Below, in pieces: positions 25,408-33,225 of a stretch of DNA of 64,000 bases. The stretch's first letter is position 1, and each line of letters begins with the position of its first letter. The position numbers and the translations under genes are program-made. The notes below the pieces were generated by a model. That model did not search any database and was not told where the DNA came from. It worked only from the letters and a program-made list of their open reading frames with translations. The stretch is taken from the NCBI GenBank assembly GCA_002305635.1, contig DBPR01000019.1, positions 77,039 to 141,038 on the forward strand, written 5' to 3'. The stretch comes from Anaerolineaceae bacterium UBA1415 (GTDB lineage: Bacteria > Chloroflexota > Anaerolineae > Anaerolineales > Anaerolineaceae).

Positions 25408-26237
25408 TCCAGCTCCGTTTCCAGCGGCTCTGTTAGTTCTTCCGCACATTGAACGGCGCGAGCGAAGATCAGATAACCGGTATGCGCAACCATTCTGTCA
25501 ACTGGTCGGATCCTGGCCCAATCGGTTTTGAAGTGGCGCAAGGAGAGTTCGCAGACATCAATAAACGCGAAACCGCTTCGCTCGAGCACCCGTAGAAGGA
25601 TCTCCACCTGGTTGAAAGTCGGCAGCAAGGTACCAAAAGCCCCGCCAGCCTTCAAGCTGGTCTTTACCTGCTCCAGATAATCATAAGGGTTTGGCAGATC
25701 CAGGAAGATCGCGTCCAGGTTGCGTTCCTCAAAGCCATCTCCAGCATTCCCGGCTTTAAACTCGACCCGGTCTTCCAAACCGAAGAGCGTCAGATTTTTG
25801 ATCGCCAGTTTTTGGACTTCAGGATTGCGTTCATAGGAATAAACCCGCCCTTCCTTGCCGGTCAAATAAGCCAGCACGGTCGTCAAACCGCCCGAACCGC
25901 CGCCGCATTCCAAGACCCGCGTGCCGGGGCCAATGCCGAGGCGCATAACAATGTAGCCGATATCTTTGGGATACATGATCTGGGTGGTTCGCTTGATGCT
26001 CTGGACCAGATCGGTCAGGCCAGGCTGTAAGACAAAAAAAGGATGGCCGTTATGCGATTCAAGCCGAACACCCCAGGATTGTCCGATGATGTCATCATGA
26101 TGGATCACACCCCGATGGGTCTGCAGGACTTCGCCTTCTTTTACGATCAAAATATGGCTCTTATGCGAGCTGCCGTGCAATTGCACCAGATCGCCATCTT
26201 GCACCCGATTTACCATATCATTAGGGTTTTCTGTCAT
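25404..26237 (-). CDS. trmI: tRNA (adenine-N1-)-methyltransferase TrmI
   Basis: 277 residues. It methylates A58 in the T-loop of tRNA using SAM, as a tetramer. N-terminal beta domain with QPGLTDLVQSIKRTTQIMYPKD (a TrmI hallmark located about 72-93), then the Rossmann domain with SAM motif VLECGGGSGGLTT and a LDLPNPYDYL motif. It overlaps the membrane gene upstream by ATGA and the Nudix gene downstream by TTGA. Confidence 0.93.
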   Translation of the reverse strand: MTENPNDMVNRVQDGDLVQLHGSSHKSHILIVKEGEVLQTHRGVIHHDDIIGQSWGVRLESHNGHPFFVLQPGLTDLVQSIKRTTQIMYPKDIGYIVMRLGIGPGTRVLECGGGSGGLTTVLAYLTGKEGRVYSYERNPEVQKLAIKNLTLFGLEDRVEFKAGNAGDGFEERNLDAIFLDLPNPYDYLEQVKTSLKAGGAFGTLLPTFNQVEILLRVLERSGFAFIDVCELSLRHFKTDWARIRPVDRMVAHTGYLIFARAVQCAEELTEPLETELD

Positions 26238-26518
26238 TGTTTCCCCTTCGGAAGGATGTTTTGATCAACCTGCCCGATCCAATGACCCAAAAACAGCAAA
26301 ACCACACTTCCGGCGATCCCGCCTGCCAGATTGACCGGACCCACGGACATAAATTTAAGCCCAAAGCTGTTTGCCGCCAGATGCCCAATAAAAAAACCGA
26401 ACCAGCTCAGCAGCAAATACAACAAGAGTCGGCCAATTCCTCCATCTCTCCAGATATGAAAAATGGCTCCCAGCAGTGTCGCAATGATGAATCCAAACAG
26501 ATAGGATGATATATTCAT
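26234..26518 (-). CDS. Small three-helix membrane protein
   Basis: 94 residues with three hydrophobic segments (about 5-22, 30-52 and 60-82) and a short Lys-rich tail. No motif recognised. It overlaps trmI by an ATGA junction and is probably translated with it. Function unknown. Confidence 0.7.
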   Translation of the reverse strand: MNISSYLFGFIIATLLGAIFHIWRDGGIGRLLLYLLLSWFGFFIGHLAANSFGLKFMSVGPVNLAGGIAGSVVLLFLGHWIGQVDQNILPKGKQ

Positions 26519-26657
26519 TTTTTGATCGTTCCCATAATGGCAAACCAGACCTCACAAGCAATATAGAAAGGCTGGCTTTACCGTTGATTTTGCAATACAA
26601 ACAGTCTCAATGATAACATAATTCACCCCACTCTCTTTGGTTTTGGATCATTTCAGG

Positions 26658-26663
26658 TACAAT
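26658..26663 (+). promoter_or_regulatory. -10 box of tatD, leaderless arrangement
   Basis: TACAAT ends 9 nt before ATG 26673; no ribosome site. Confidence 0.5.
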
Positions 26664-26672
26664 AAAAACGTT

Positions 26673-27473
26673 ATGCTCTCAGACACACACGCCCATATTG
26701 ATTTCAATGCTTTTGATGCTGACCGCGCTCAGGTCATAGAACGCGCCAAACAAGCCGGACTTGGCTTCATGATCAACATCAGCATCGACCTCGAAACAGC
26801 TCAAAACTCGATCAGGCTTGCCCGTCAAAATCCTGGCTTTATTTTCACCGCGGTCGGGATCCATCCCAATTACACCAGCGACTATAACGAGAAAATGCTC
26901 GAAAAACTGGAGCGCCTGGCCCACGAACCGGAAGTACTGGCGATTGGCGAGATCGGTCTTGATTATTATCGCGATCATGCCACACCCGAACAGCAGCGGC
27001 GCGCTTTGTTCCCGCAGCTCGAACTGGCAGCCCGTCTGCACCTACCCATCATCCTGCACGAGCGTTCCTCGGCTCACGAACTGGTGCCCATCCTGATCGA
27101 ATGGCAAAAAAATCTGCCCGAAAACAGCCCGATCAAAGCTCACCCCGGCGTTATGCACTCCTACGGTGCTTCACTGGAATATCTTCCACCCTTACTGGAA
27201 GCTGGTTTTTATTTTGGGATTGGCGGTCCGGTCACCTACAAAAACGCGCAGGACAAGCACAGTTTGGTCAAGCAATTACCGCTCGAGCGGATCCTGCTCG
27301 AAACTGATTGCCCCTACCTTACGCCCCATCCGCATCGCGGCGAGCGCAACGAACCGGCTTATATCCCTTATATTGCCAGCAAGATCGCGCAACTAAAAGA
27401 CCTCAGCTTAGCCGAGGTCTCAACTCAAACAGCAAACAACGCCTTCACACTTTTTGGACTGAAATTCGCCTGA
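26673..27473 (+). CDS. tatD: TatD-family metal-dependent hydrolase
   Basis: 266 residues from ATG 26673, where TatD homology begins (DTHAHID). A TIM-barrel deoxyribonuclease with HxH metal ligands, EIGLDYY with Glu, HERSSAHE with His and ETDCPYLTP with the Asp ligand. The family works as 3'-5' exonuclease in DNA repair and, in some members, as D-aminoacyl-tRNA deacylase. The frame is open upstream to 26637 but no homology or ribosome site supports it. Confidence 0.92.
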   Translation: MLSDTHAHIDFNAFDADRAQVIERAKQAGLGFMINISIDLETAQNSIRLARQNPGFIFTAVGIHPNYTSDYNEKMLEKLERLAHEPEVLAIGEIGLDYYRDHATPEQQRRALFPQLELAARLHLPIILHERSSAHELVPILIEWQKNLPENSPIKAHPGVMHSYGASLEYLPPLLEAGFYFGIGGPVTYKNAQDKHSLVKQLPLERILLETDCPYLTPHPHRGERNEPAYIPYIASKIAQLKDLSLAEVSTQTANNAFTLFGLKFA

Positions 27474-27478
27474 TCCGA

Positions 27479-28351
27479 TCAGTTTTCGTCAAATTGATGA
27501 TCAGGAACAAAAGTCTGTTCTTCAATAGGAGGTCTGACGTAATTGTCATCAATTTGTCTTGGCGGCAAAGACAAAACCTGTGGTGTCAGGTCTTCATAGG
27601 GGATCAAACTTAAAAGGTGACTGATGCAGTTCAGGCGGGCACGTTTTTTATCGTCCGCTTCAACAACATACCAGGGGCTTAATTTGGTATCGGTATAGCG
27701 GAACATATCATCCTTGGCCCGCGAATATTCGACCCAGCGCAGGCGCGACTCCAGATCCATCGGGCTCAACTTCCAACGGCGGGTGATATCGTCAATGCGA
27801 GCCTGGAACCTTCTTTCCTGTTCCTCATTGCTAACTGAAAACCAATATTTGATCAGGATGATGCCAGAACGGATCAGCATTTTTTCGAATTCCGGCACGG
27901 TTCTGAAAAACTCCTCCACCTGTTCCGGGGTACAAAAACCCATCACACGCTCCACGCCAGCCCGGTTGTACCAGGAACGGTCAAACAAAACCATCTCACC
28001 TGCCGCAGGCAGATGTGCCACATAACGCTGAAAATACCATTGGGTCTTTTCTTTCTCAGTAGCGACAGGCAGCGCAACGACACGCACAATTCTGGGATTC
28101 AACTTTTCAGTGATGCGCTTGATCGTGCCGCCCTTGCCGGCGGCATCCCGGCCTTCAAAGATCACAACAACTTTTGCGCCTGTTTCCTTGATCCAGCCCT
28201 GCAGCTTTACCAATTCGATTTGTAATTTTTCGATCTCACGATCATAAGCTTTGGTTGATAATTTTTTCTTTTTAGCGGGTTGTTTCGAACCATCATCCGC
28301 GATGTCAGAATCGGACTGTTCAGGATTCAATTTAGGATCTTTCTTAGCCAT
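27479..28351 (-). CDS. ppk2: Polyphosphate kinase 2
   Basis: 290 residues. Transfers phosphate between polyphosphate and nucleotides. Walker A EGRDAAGKGG (66-75), Walker B-like LFDRSWYNRAG with Asp124, and the lid region RRFQARIDD. The single PPK2 domain and length fit class I enzymes, which usually make nucleoside triphosphates from diphosphates. N-terminal 35 residues are charged and disordered. Convergent with tatD, only 5 nt between stops. Confidence 0.93.
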   Translation of the reverse strand: MAKKDPKLNPEQSDSDIADDGSKQPAKKKKLSTKAYDREIEKLQIELVKLQGWIKETGAKVVVIFEGRDAAGKGGTIKRITEKLNPRIVRVVALPVATEKEKTQWYFQRYVAHLPAAGEMVLFDRSWYNRAGVERVMGFCTPEQVEEFFRTVPEFEKMLIRSGIILIKYWFSVSNEEQERRFQARIDDITRRWKLSPMDLESRLRWVEYSRAKDDMFRYTDTKLSPWYVVEADDKKRARLNCISHLLSLIPYEDLTPQVLSLPPRQIDDNYVRPPIEEQTFVPDHQFDEN

Positions 28352-28428
28352 TTTAGCCTCCGAAAATGTTTTTTAGCTGGGTAATGCCATTATTATACAA
28401 CCTTTAACAAAAAGTAAAGGCTGTTAAT

Positions 28429-29139
28429 TTAAGAATTTTTACGCTTGTAATCCACGAAGCGATAACCGATCCCCCGCTCGGTCAGGATGTATTGCGGATC
28501 GGAGGGATCGACTTCGATCTTTTTCCTTAGATAATTGATGTACAAACGCACGTAATGCGGTTCGTCTTCATACTCGTAACCCCAGACCTTGTTCAATATC
28601 TGGTCATGCGTCAAAACCCAGCCAGCGTTCTGCACCAGGTGATAGAGCAGCCGGTATTCAGTTGGTCTCAGCTGGACCAATTCCCCTTCGACCCAAACCT
28701 CATGTTTGCCAAAGTCGATCGTCAGGCGATCGTCAACCACGATCTGACCGCTTTCCTCATCCTTACTGAAGCTGCCTCTTCTCAATACAGCCCGAATGCG
28801 GCTGGTCAGCTCACGGGGACTGAAGGGTTTGGTGACATAATCATCGGCGCCCAATTCAAGCCCTTTGACCTTGTCCTCTTCCTGTCCTTTGGCGGTCAAC
28901 ATGATCACCGGTATGTTCCCGATTTCCCGGATCATCTTCAGAACCGTAAATCCGTCGATATCCGGCATCATGACATCCAGTAAGATCAGATCCGGCAGCG
29001 TGGTACGCAGTTTTTCCATGGCCTGGGTGCCGTTGTTTGCCTCAACTACTTCAAATCCGTCCTGCTCCAGATTCAGGCGAATGATCTTTGCCAATCCACG
29101 TTCATCATCAACAACTAAAATCTTCTTCTTTGCTTCCAT
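28429..29139 (-). CDS. OmpR/PhoB-family response regulator
   Basis: 236 residues from ATG 29139, with AGGAG 4 nt upstream. Receiver domain with DDE at 11-13, phosphoacceptor Asp55 and Lys in TKPFSP; C-terminal winged-helix domain (from about 135) with the RPTEYRLLYHL and RGIGYRF signatures. No histidine kinase gene is adjacent; a PP2C phosphatase precedes it by 7 nt, with that gene's stop inside the ribosome site. Target genes are unknown. Confidence 0.93.
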   Translation of the reverse strand: MEAKKKILVVDDERGLAKIIRLNLEQDGFEVVEANNGTQAMEKLRTTLPDLILLDVMMPDIDGFTVLKMIREIGNIPVIMLTAKGQEEDKVKGLELGADDYVTKPFSPRELTSRIRAVLRRGSFSKDEESGQIVVDDRLTIDFGKHEVWVEGELVQLRPTEYRLLYHLVQNAGWVLTHDQILNKVWGYEYEDEPHYVRLYINYLRKKIEVDPSDPQYILTERGIGYRFVDYKRKNS

Positions 29140-29146
29140 GATTCTC

Positions 29147-29971
29147 CTAAAACAGGTCCACAACGATCACTGTGATATTATCGCTTCCGCCAGCCTCGTT
29201 TGCCAGATCGCACAGTTCCTGGGCTCTCTTTTCGACGGGAGAAGAGGCCCGCACCGTCTCAACCAGCCTGGATTCGTTGACCAAACCCCACAAGCCGTCT
29301 GAGCACAAAAGCAGATGGGTCGGTTTGCGGAGTTCTTTTTGTCCGACATCGACCTTAAAACCATCCGTTTGACCCAAGGCGCGATAAAGTACGTTTTTCT
29401 GCGGGTGCAGCTCTGCCTCGGCAGCGTTGATCTGGCCCAGATCCACCAAACGCTGTACCAGCGAATGATCGCGCGTCAGGTGCTCAGGCGCGCCGGAATC
29501 GCCGATCATATAAAGGCGCGAATCCCCAACATGGGCAAACACAAGCTCGCGATCGATCACCAATGCGGCAGTTAAAGTTGAACCACCACCATTGACGTTC
29601 TCCAAAACAGCTTCCTGGGCTTTATGGACGGCTTTTTCCATCCTTTCCACCAGGAGATCATCATTGATGGATTCGAGATTCAAAGTCTGGAGCAAATCGA
29701 ATGATTCAACAAAATTTTGCACCGCGATGGAGCTGGCCATTTCGCCATTGAAATGCCCGCCCATGCCATCTGCCACCACAAAAAGACCCGCCCTTCTTTC
29801 CTGACCACGCAAACCTTGCTGCACGACCAGGCTGACAGCAGCGTCTTCCATGTGATCGCGGGTCCTCCCGACCGACTGTGCCAGCCCGGCTAAGATCGTG
29901 ATCGGTTTTCCATCTTCAAAAGAAGCCGGCAGCGCACATTCACACTTTGTTTTTCGTCCAAAAAGCTTCAA
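29147..29971 (-). CDS. PP2C-family Ser/Thr protein phosphatase
   Basis: 274 residues. The PPM catalytic core is complete: RDHMEDA, VVADGMGGHFNGEMAS, VGDSRLYM, LCSDGLWGLV and DNITVIVVD. It removes phosphate from Ser/Thr of substrates of Hanks-type kinases; no such kinase is in the window. Predicted soluble. It lies in an apparent operon: alpha/beta hydrolase, SH3 protein, PP2C, response regulator. Confidence 0.94.
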   Translation of the reverse strand: MKLFGRKTKCECALPASFEDGKPITILAGLAQSVGRTRDHMEDAAVSLVVQQGLRGQERRAGLFVVADGMGGHFNGEMASSIAVQNFVESFDLLQTLNLESINDDLLVERMEKAVHKAQEAVLENVNGGGSTLTAALVIDRELVFAHVGDSRLYMIGDSGAPEHLTRDHSLVQRLVDLGQINAAEAELHPQKNVLYRALGQTDGFKVDVGQKELRKPTHLLLCSDGLWGLVNESRLVETVRASSPVEKRAQELCDLANEAGGSDNITVIVVDLF

Positions 29972-29996
29972 ACTTTCACCACTTTCTCACTTCTAA

Positions 29997-30512
29997 TTAA
30001 GGCTCAGGCGTGCTAATTTCCAAAACAAGAAGGAAATTCTCGGCTGCCCATCCGACACGGCTTTTATCCAAAAGCGCCTCACAATACCACCAGGTATAGC
30101 CGTCCTTGACGATGGGGCCATCAATGACCTTAAAAGCTTCGTCATCCAATGCCAAAAAGTTTAGCTCACCAGACGTACCGGCTTCAGAGCGCATGCGCAA
30201 ACCAACCCCCTGCGTGCCGCTCACCTTGACATAGCGCCCAACCGCCACCACACCTGGCGGCAGGATCGAAACATCCGCGGGCGTCGGGCTTGGCAATACC
30301 AACGTGGGGGCCAGCGTTGGCGTCTCCGTTGGCGCGGGAATGATGGTGATCAGGTATTGCGGCGTGGTTTCCATCGGCGCACGCTGCCTTGCCTGTGACC
30401 GGAAAACGAGGAATGCGACCCCGATCAGCACCAGCGCGAACAGGATCGCGCCAAGGATGCTTATCAACAGGATCTTCCCGTTGTTCTGCTTATCGTTCAT
30501 GCTGTTTGTCAT
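29997..30512 (-). CDS. Membrane-anchored SH3b-domain protein
   Basis: 171 residues from ATG 30512 (AAGGAG 3 nt upstream, ATGA overlap with the previous gene). One transmembrane helix (about 15-38), a Thr/Pro-rich stalk (about 50-85), then a bacterial SH3 domain (GVGLRMRSEAGTSGELN, WWYCEALLDKSRVGWAAENFL). Such domains usually bind cell-wall peptide. Likely faces the outside of the membrane. Confidence 0.83.
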   Translation of the reverse strand: MTNSMNDKQNNGKILLISILGAILFALVLIGVAFLVFRSQARQRAPMETTPQYLITIIPAPTETPTLAPTLVLPSPTPADVSILPPGVVAVGRYVKVSGTQGVGLRMRSEAGTSGELNFLALDDEAFKVIDGPIVKDGYTWWYCEALLDKSRVGWAAENFLLVLEISTPEP

Positions 30513-31513
30513 TTGCTCCTTTCCCAAAACAGATCCAGTTCGCGGAAAAGGACGCCTGGTTTTTCAAAGTGGGGCATTCCTTTCGTGTTCCTGCTGCGAA
30601 AGGCGCGCCAGTTTTTGTGTTCGTTCACCAGCTGCGGCAGCATATCAAAGCTGGTAACGGGATCATTATCGTAAACCGCGAGCACAGGCACCGTCAGTTT
30701 TTCATAAAAGCGCTCGCGCACATTATCCACATTAAGTTTTCCGCTCATCAGAACGATCGGAGCAAAGTGAGCACCTGGTTGATGCGAAGAAGTGTAGGCC
30801 AGGTCGATCAGCTCAGCGGGTGAGCTGTAAGCAAATCTTTTATGATAAAAACTGGTGATCCTGGCCCGACTGGCAAAAAGATCGTAAACCGGCAGGCTCC
30901 ACAAAGGCACTTTCAACCACGACAGCAGCAGATCCCGCATGCGTTCCATTCGGTCGATTCCCTGCAAGGTGCTTGTGCCTGGCATATGAAATCCGGTCGG
31001 GTTGATCATCGTGATCGATCGGAACCATCGCTCATCCTGCGCGGCTGCCATTGCCACATATTCGCTGGCGTTTCCCAAACAAAGCACGTGGCAAGCCTCG
31101 CCGATCTCATTTTTGATAAAATCCAAAATGGCTGCTTCGTACATGCTGACGCGGTAAGGGCGATCCCCCTTTTCAGAACGCCCAAACCCCGGCAGATCAA
31201 TGGCATAAACCGGAGCTGCGTTGCGAAAAGCCTCAAAAACCGGCAGCATGTCATGGAGTCCGGCGTACAGATGAAGACCGTGTACCAATAAGATGGGTGT
31301 GCCTTTACGCTTTGAATTGGTGAAATAATTGATCTTTCCAGCGGTTTCAGAGGCGTAAATCTTCTGCTCCGCGTCGAGAATGATCTTTAACTTTGCGTTA
31401 TGGTCAATATAGCGTTTGCTATAAAGGATCCAACCCACTTTGACTGCCGCCAGTGCGGTTGCAATGCCAAAGAGGCTCCAACCAGCTTTTTCTCCAGATT
31501 TTTCTTTACACAT
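30509..31513 (-). CDS. Alpha/beta hydrolase-fold protein lacking the usual nucleophile
   Basis: 334 residues. A hydrophobic N-terminal segment (about 12-33) may anchor it. The fold is clear: LLVHGLHLYAG, VYAIDLPGFGRSEKG, MINPTGFHMPG, and the late GMPHFEKP with the catalytic-type His. At the nucleophile elbow the usual G-x-S-x-G is LGNASE, so alignment puts Ala where Ser is expected, with Ser one residue later. It could be a non-catalytic member or use a shifted Ser. First gene of the SH3-PP2C-regulator operon. Confidence 0.78.
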   Translation of the reverse strand: MCKEKSGEKAGWSLFGIATALAAVKVGWILYSKRYIDHNAKLKIILDAEQKIYASETAGKINYFTNSKRKGTPILLVHGLHLYAGLHDMLPVFEAFRNAAPVYAIDLPGFGRSEKGDRPYRVSMYEAAILDFIKNEIGEACHVLCLGNASEYVAMAAAQDERWFRSITMINPTGFHMPGTSTLQGIDRMERMRDLLLSWLKVPLWSLPVYDLFASRARITSFYHKRFAYSSPAELIDLAYTSSHQPGAHFAPIVLMSGKLNVDNVRERFYEKLTVPVLAVYDNDPVTSFDMLPQLVNEHKNWRAFRSRNTKGMPHFEKPGVLFRELDLFWERSK

Positions 31514-31671
31514 CGCCTACTCCTTGGGTACCGGGATGGATATAGCCTAATTATAGTTGACTTTTCCAGCCAGTTCCAAAATCCTTACCGGAAACACAGA
31601 CGAATTAATCTGGGCATGCGTCCACTACAAGAATACCCGATCATCCCTGCTTCCAGCCTTGCCCATGATGG

Positions 31672-31677
31672 TAAAAT
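31672..31677 (+). promoter_or_regulatory. -10 box of serine hydrolase gene, leaderless arrangement
   Basis: TAAAAT, 6 nt before ATG 31684; no ribosome site. Confidence 0.45.
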
Positions 31678-31683
31678 CATGCT

Positions 31684-33201
31684 ATGAAATCTTACCGCTC
31701 GCGTGCAAAAAAGCGTGCCCAAATGTCGCGGGCCATTCTCCTGGTCATCGGGCTCGGATCGATCTTTGCCAGCCTGATCATCGCTCTGCGCGCCTATACC
31801 CAATACGCCGCCCAGCCGGAAATTGTTCCCTACCTGACCGAAATCGAAGGAATCCCACTGGGAGGCCTCTCGCTTGACGAAGCCAGCCAACGCATCCAAG
31901 AGGTTTTCAACCTGCCCGTTGAGTTGCAGTACAAAACCGCCCGTATGCAGTTTCCCCCTGCTGAGCTTGGCTTTCAGCTCGACCTGGCGGCAATTCTGGA
32001 ACAGATCCCCCATACCACCCGCCCAATTTCCTTCAAAGCCTGGTTCTTCGGGAAAGATTCAGAGCAGAGTACACACACCCTCAAATTAGCCTACACGCTC
32101 GATGAAGCGTATCTACAAAACTTCCTCGACGAGATCTTCACCCAGCGTTATGACCAGCCCGCGGTCGCCCCGGCACCGATCCTCTACAGCACGAATCTCA
32201 CCCCCGGGCAGCCAGGCTATCAGTTGAGCTCGCTCTCCCAAACGGTCGAGCAGGTCAAACTCGCCCTGACATCGCCAACGGAACGGATCGTCAACCTGAC
32301 AGTAAACGAAACACCAGCGCCAGCCCTTTCCTGGCAAAACCTTGAAACCATGGTACGGCAGCTCGTCAAACTGGAAAGATTCAACGGACTTTTTGAGATC
32401 TACCTGCGCGACATGAAAACCGACCAGCTAATGCACTTTGCCATCAAGGATCAGCAGGATGTACCGGTCGACGTCGCCTATTCAGCCGCCAGCACGATCA
32501 AAATTCCCATCATGGTCTCGACCATGAGAAGGCTTGAGGCGCCCATTCCCAATCAGGCGCTGAACTGGATGGCGCAAATGATCGGCGAATCGCTCAATCC
32601 ACCTGCGGACGGCCTGATGAAAGCCTACATGGACAATCAGAACGGGCCGCTCATGGTCACGGCTGATATGCGCGAACTTGGTTATCAAAACACCTTCCTG
32701 GCAGGCTACTTTGAACCCGGCTCACCGCTATTGGAACGCGTCGATACGCCCGCCAACCAGCGCAGGGATGTTTATCTTGACCCTGATCTTTACAATCAAA
32801 CCGTGCCTTCCGAAACCGGTGATCTGCTGACACGTCTTTATCGTTGTGCCAGCTCCCCGCAAGCCGGCCTCTTTAACGGGCAGGTCGATCAGGAAGAATG
32901 CGAGATCATGCTTGGCTACCTCAAGGGAAATAAAATCCTGGCTTTGCTCGAAGCCGGCCTGCCGCCCGAGGCTTCCATCGCCCATAAACACGGCTGGACC
33001 AACGAAACTGACGGACTGATCCACACGATCAGTGATGCCTCGGTCATTTACACGCCAGGCGGAGATTACGTTTTGGTGGTTTTTGCCCATACAGAAAACC
33101 AGTTTCTCTACGATTATGCCAACCGTATTTTTGCCAGGCTCGCTCAATCCATATATAATGCATACAATCTTGAAAACCAGACTTTCTGGTATGAAAACTG
33201 A
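31684..33201 (+). CDS. Exported class A beta-lactamase-like serine hydrolase
   Basis: 505 residues. One N-terminal transmembrane/signal segment (about 16-37), a domain of PG_binding_4 type (about 50-205; GGLSLDEASQRI), then a penicillin-binding/beta-lactamase domain from about 230. The active-site S270-x-x-K273 (SAASTIK) and a KHG triad (KHGWTNE) are seen; the SDN position is less clear. Such chimeras in Gram-positives and Chloroflexota are often annotated as serine hydrolases and may be cell-wall carboxypeptidases rather than antibiotic-resistance enzymes. Confidence 0.83.
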   Translation: MKSYRSRAKKRAQMSRAILLVIGLGSIFASLIIALRAYTQYAAQPEIVPYLTEIEGIPLGGLSLDEASQRIQEVFNLPVELQYKTARMQFPPAELGFQLDLAAILEQIPHTTRPISFKAWFFGKDSEQSTHTLKLAYTLDEAYLQNFLDEIFTQRYDQPAVAPAPILYSTNLTPGQPGYQLSSLSQTVEQVKLALTSPTERIVNLTVNETPAPALSWQNLETMVRQLVKLERFNGLFEIYLRDMKTDQLMHFAIKDQQDVPVDVAYSAASTIKIPIMVSTMRRLEAPIPNQALNWMAQMIGESLNPPADGLMKAYMDNQNGPLMVTADMRELGYQNTFLAGYFEPGSPLLERVDTPANQRRDVYLDPDLYNQTVPSETGDLLTRLYRCASSPQAGLFNGQVDQEECEIMLGYLKGNKILALLEAGLPPEASIAHKHGWTNETDGLIHTISDASVIYTPGGDYVLVVFAHTENQFLYDYANRIFARLAQSIYNAYNLENQTFWYEN

Positions 33202-33225
33202 GCGAAAAGCTCACATTGAGCGATC

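Noticed and set aside
31684..33201. Antibiotic-resistance beta-lactamase
   Set aside because: The chimeric layout and divergent motifs fit a cell-wall enzyme; no evidence for drug hydrolysis.
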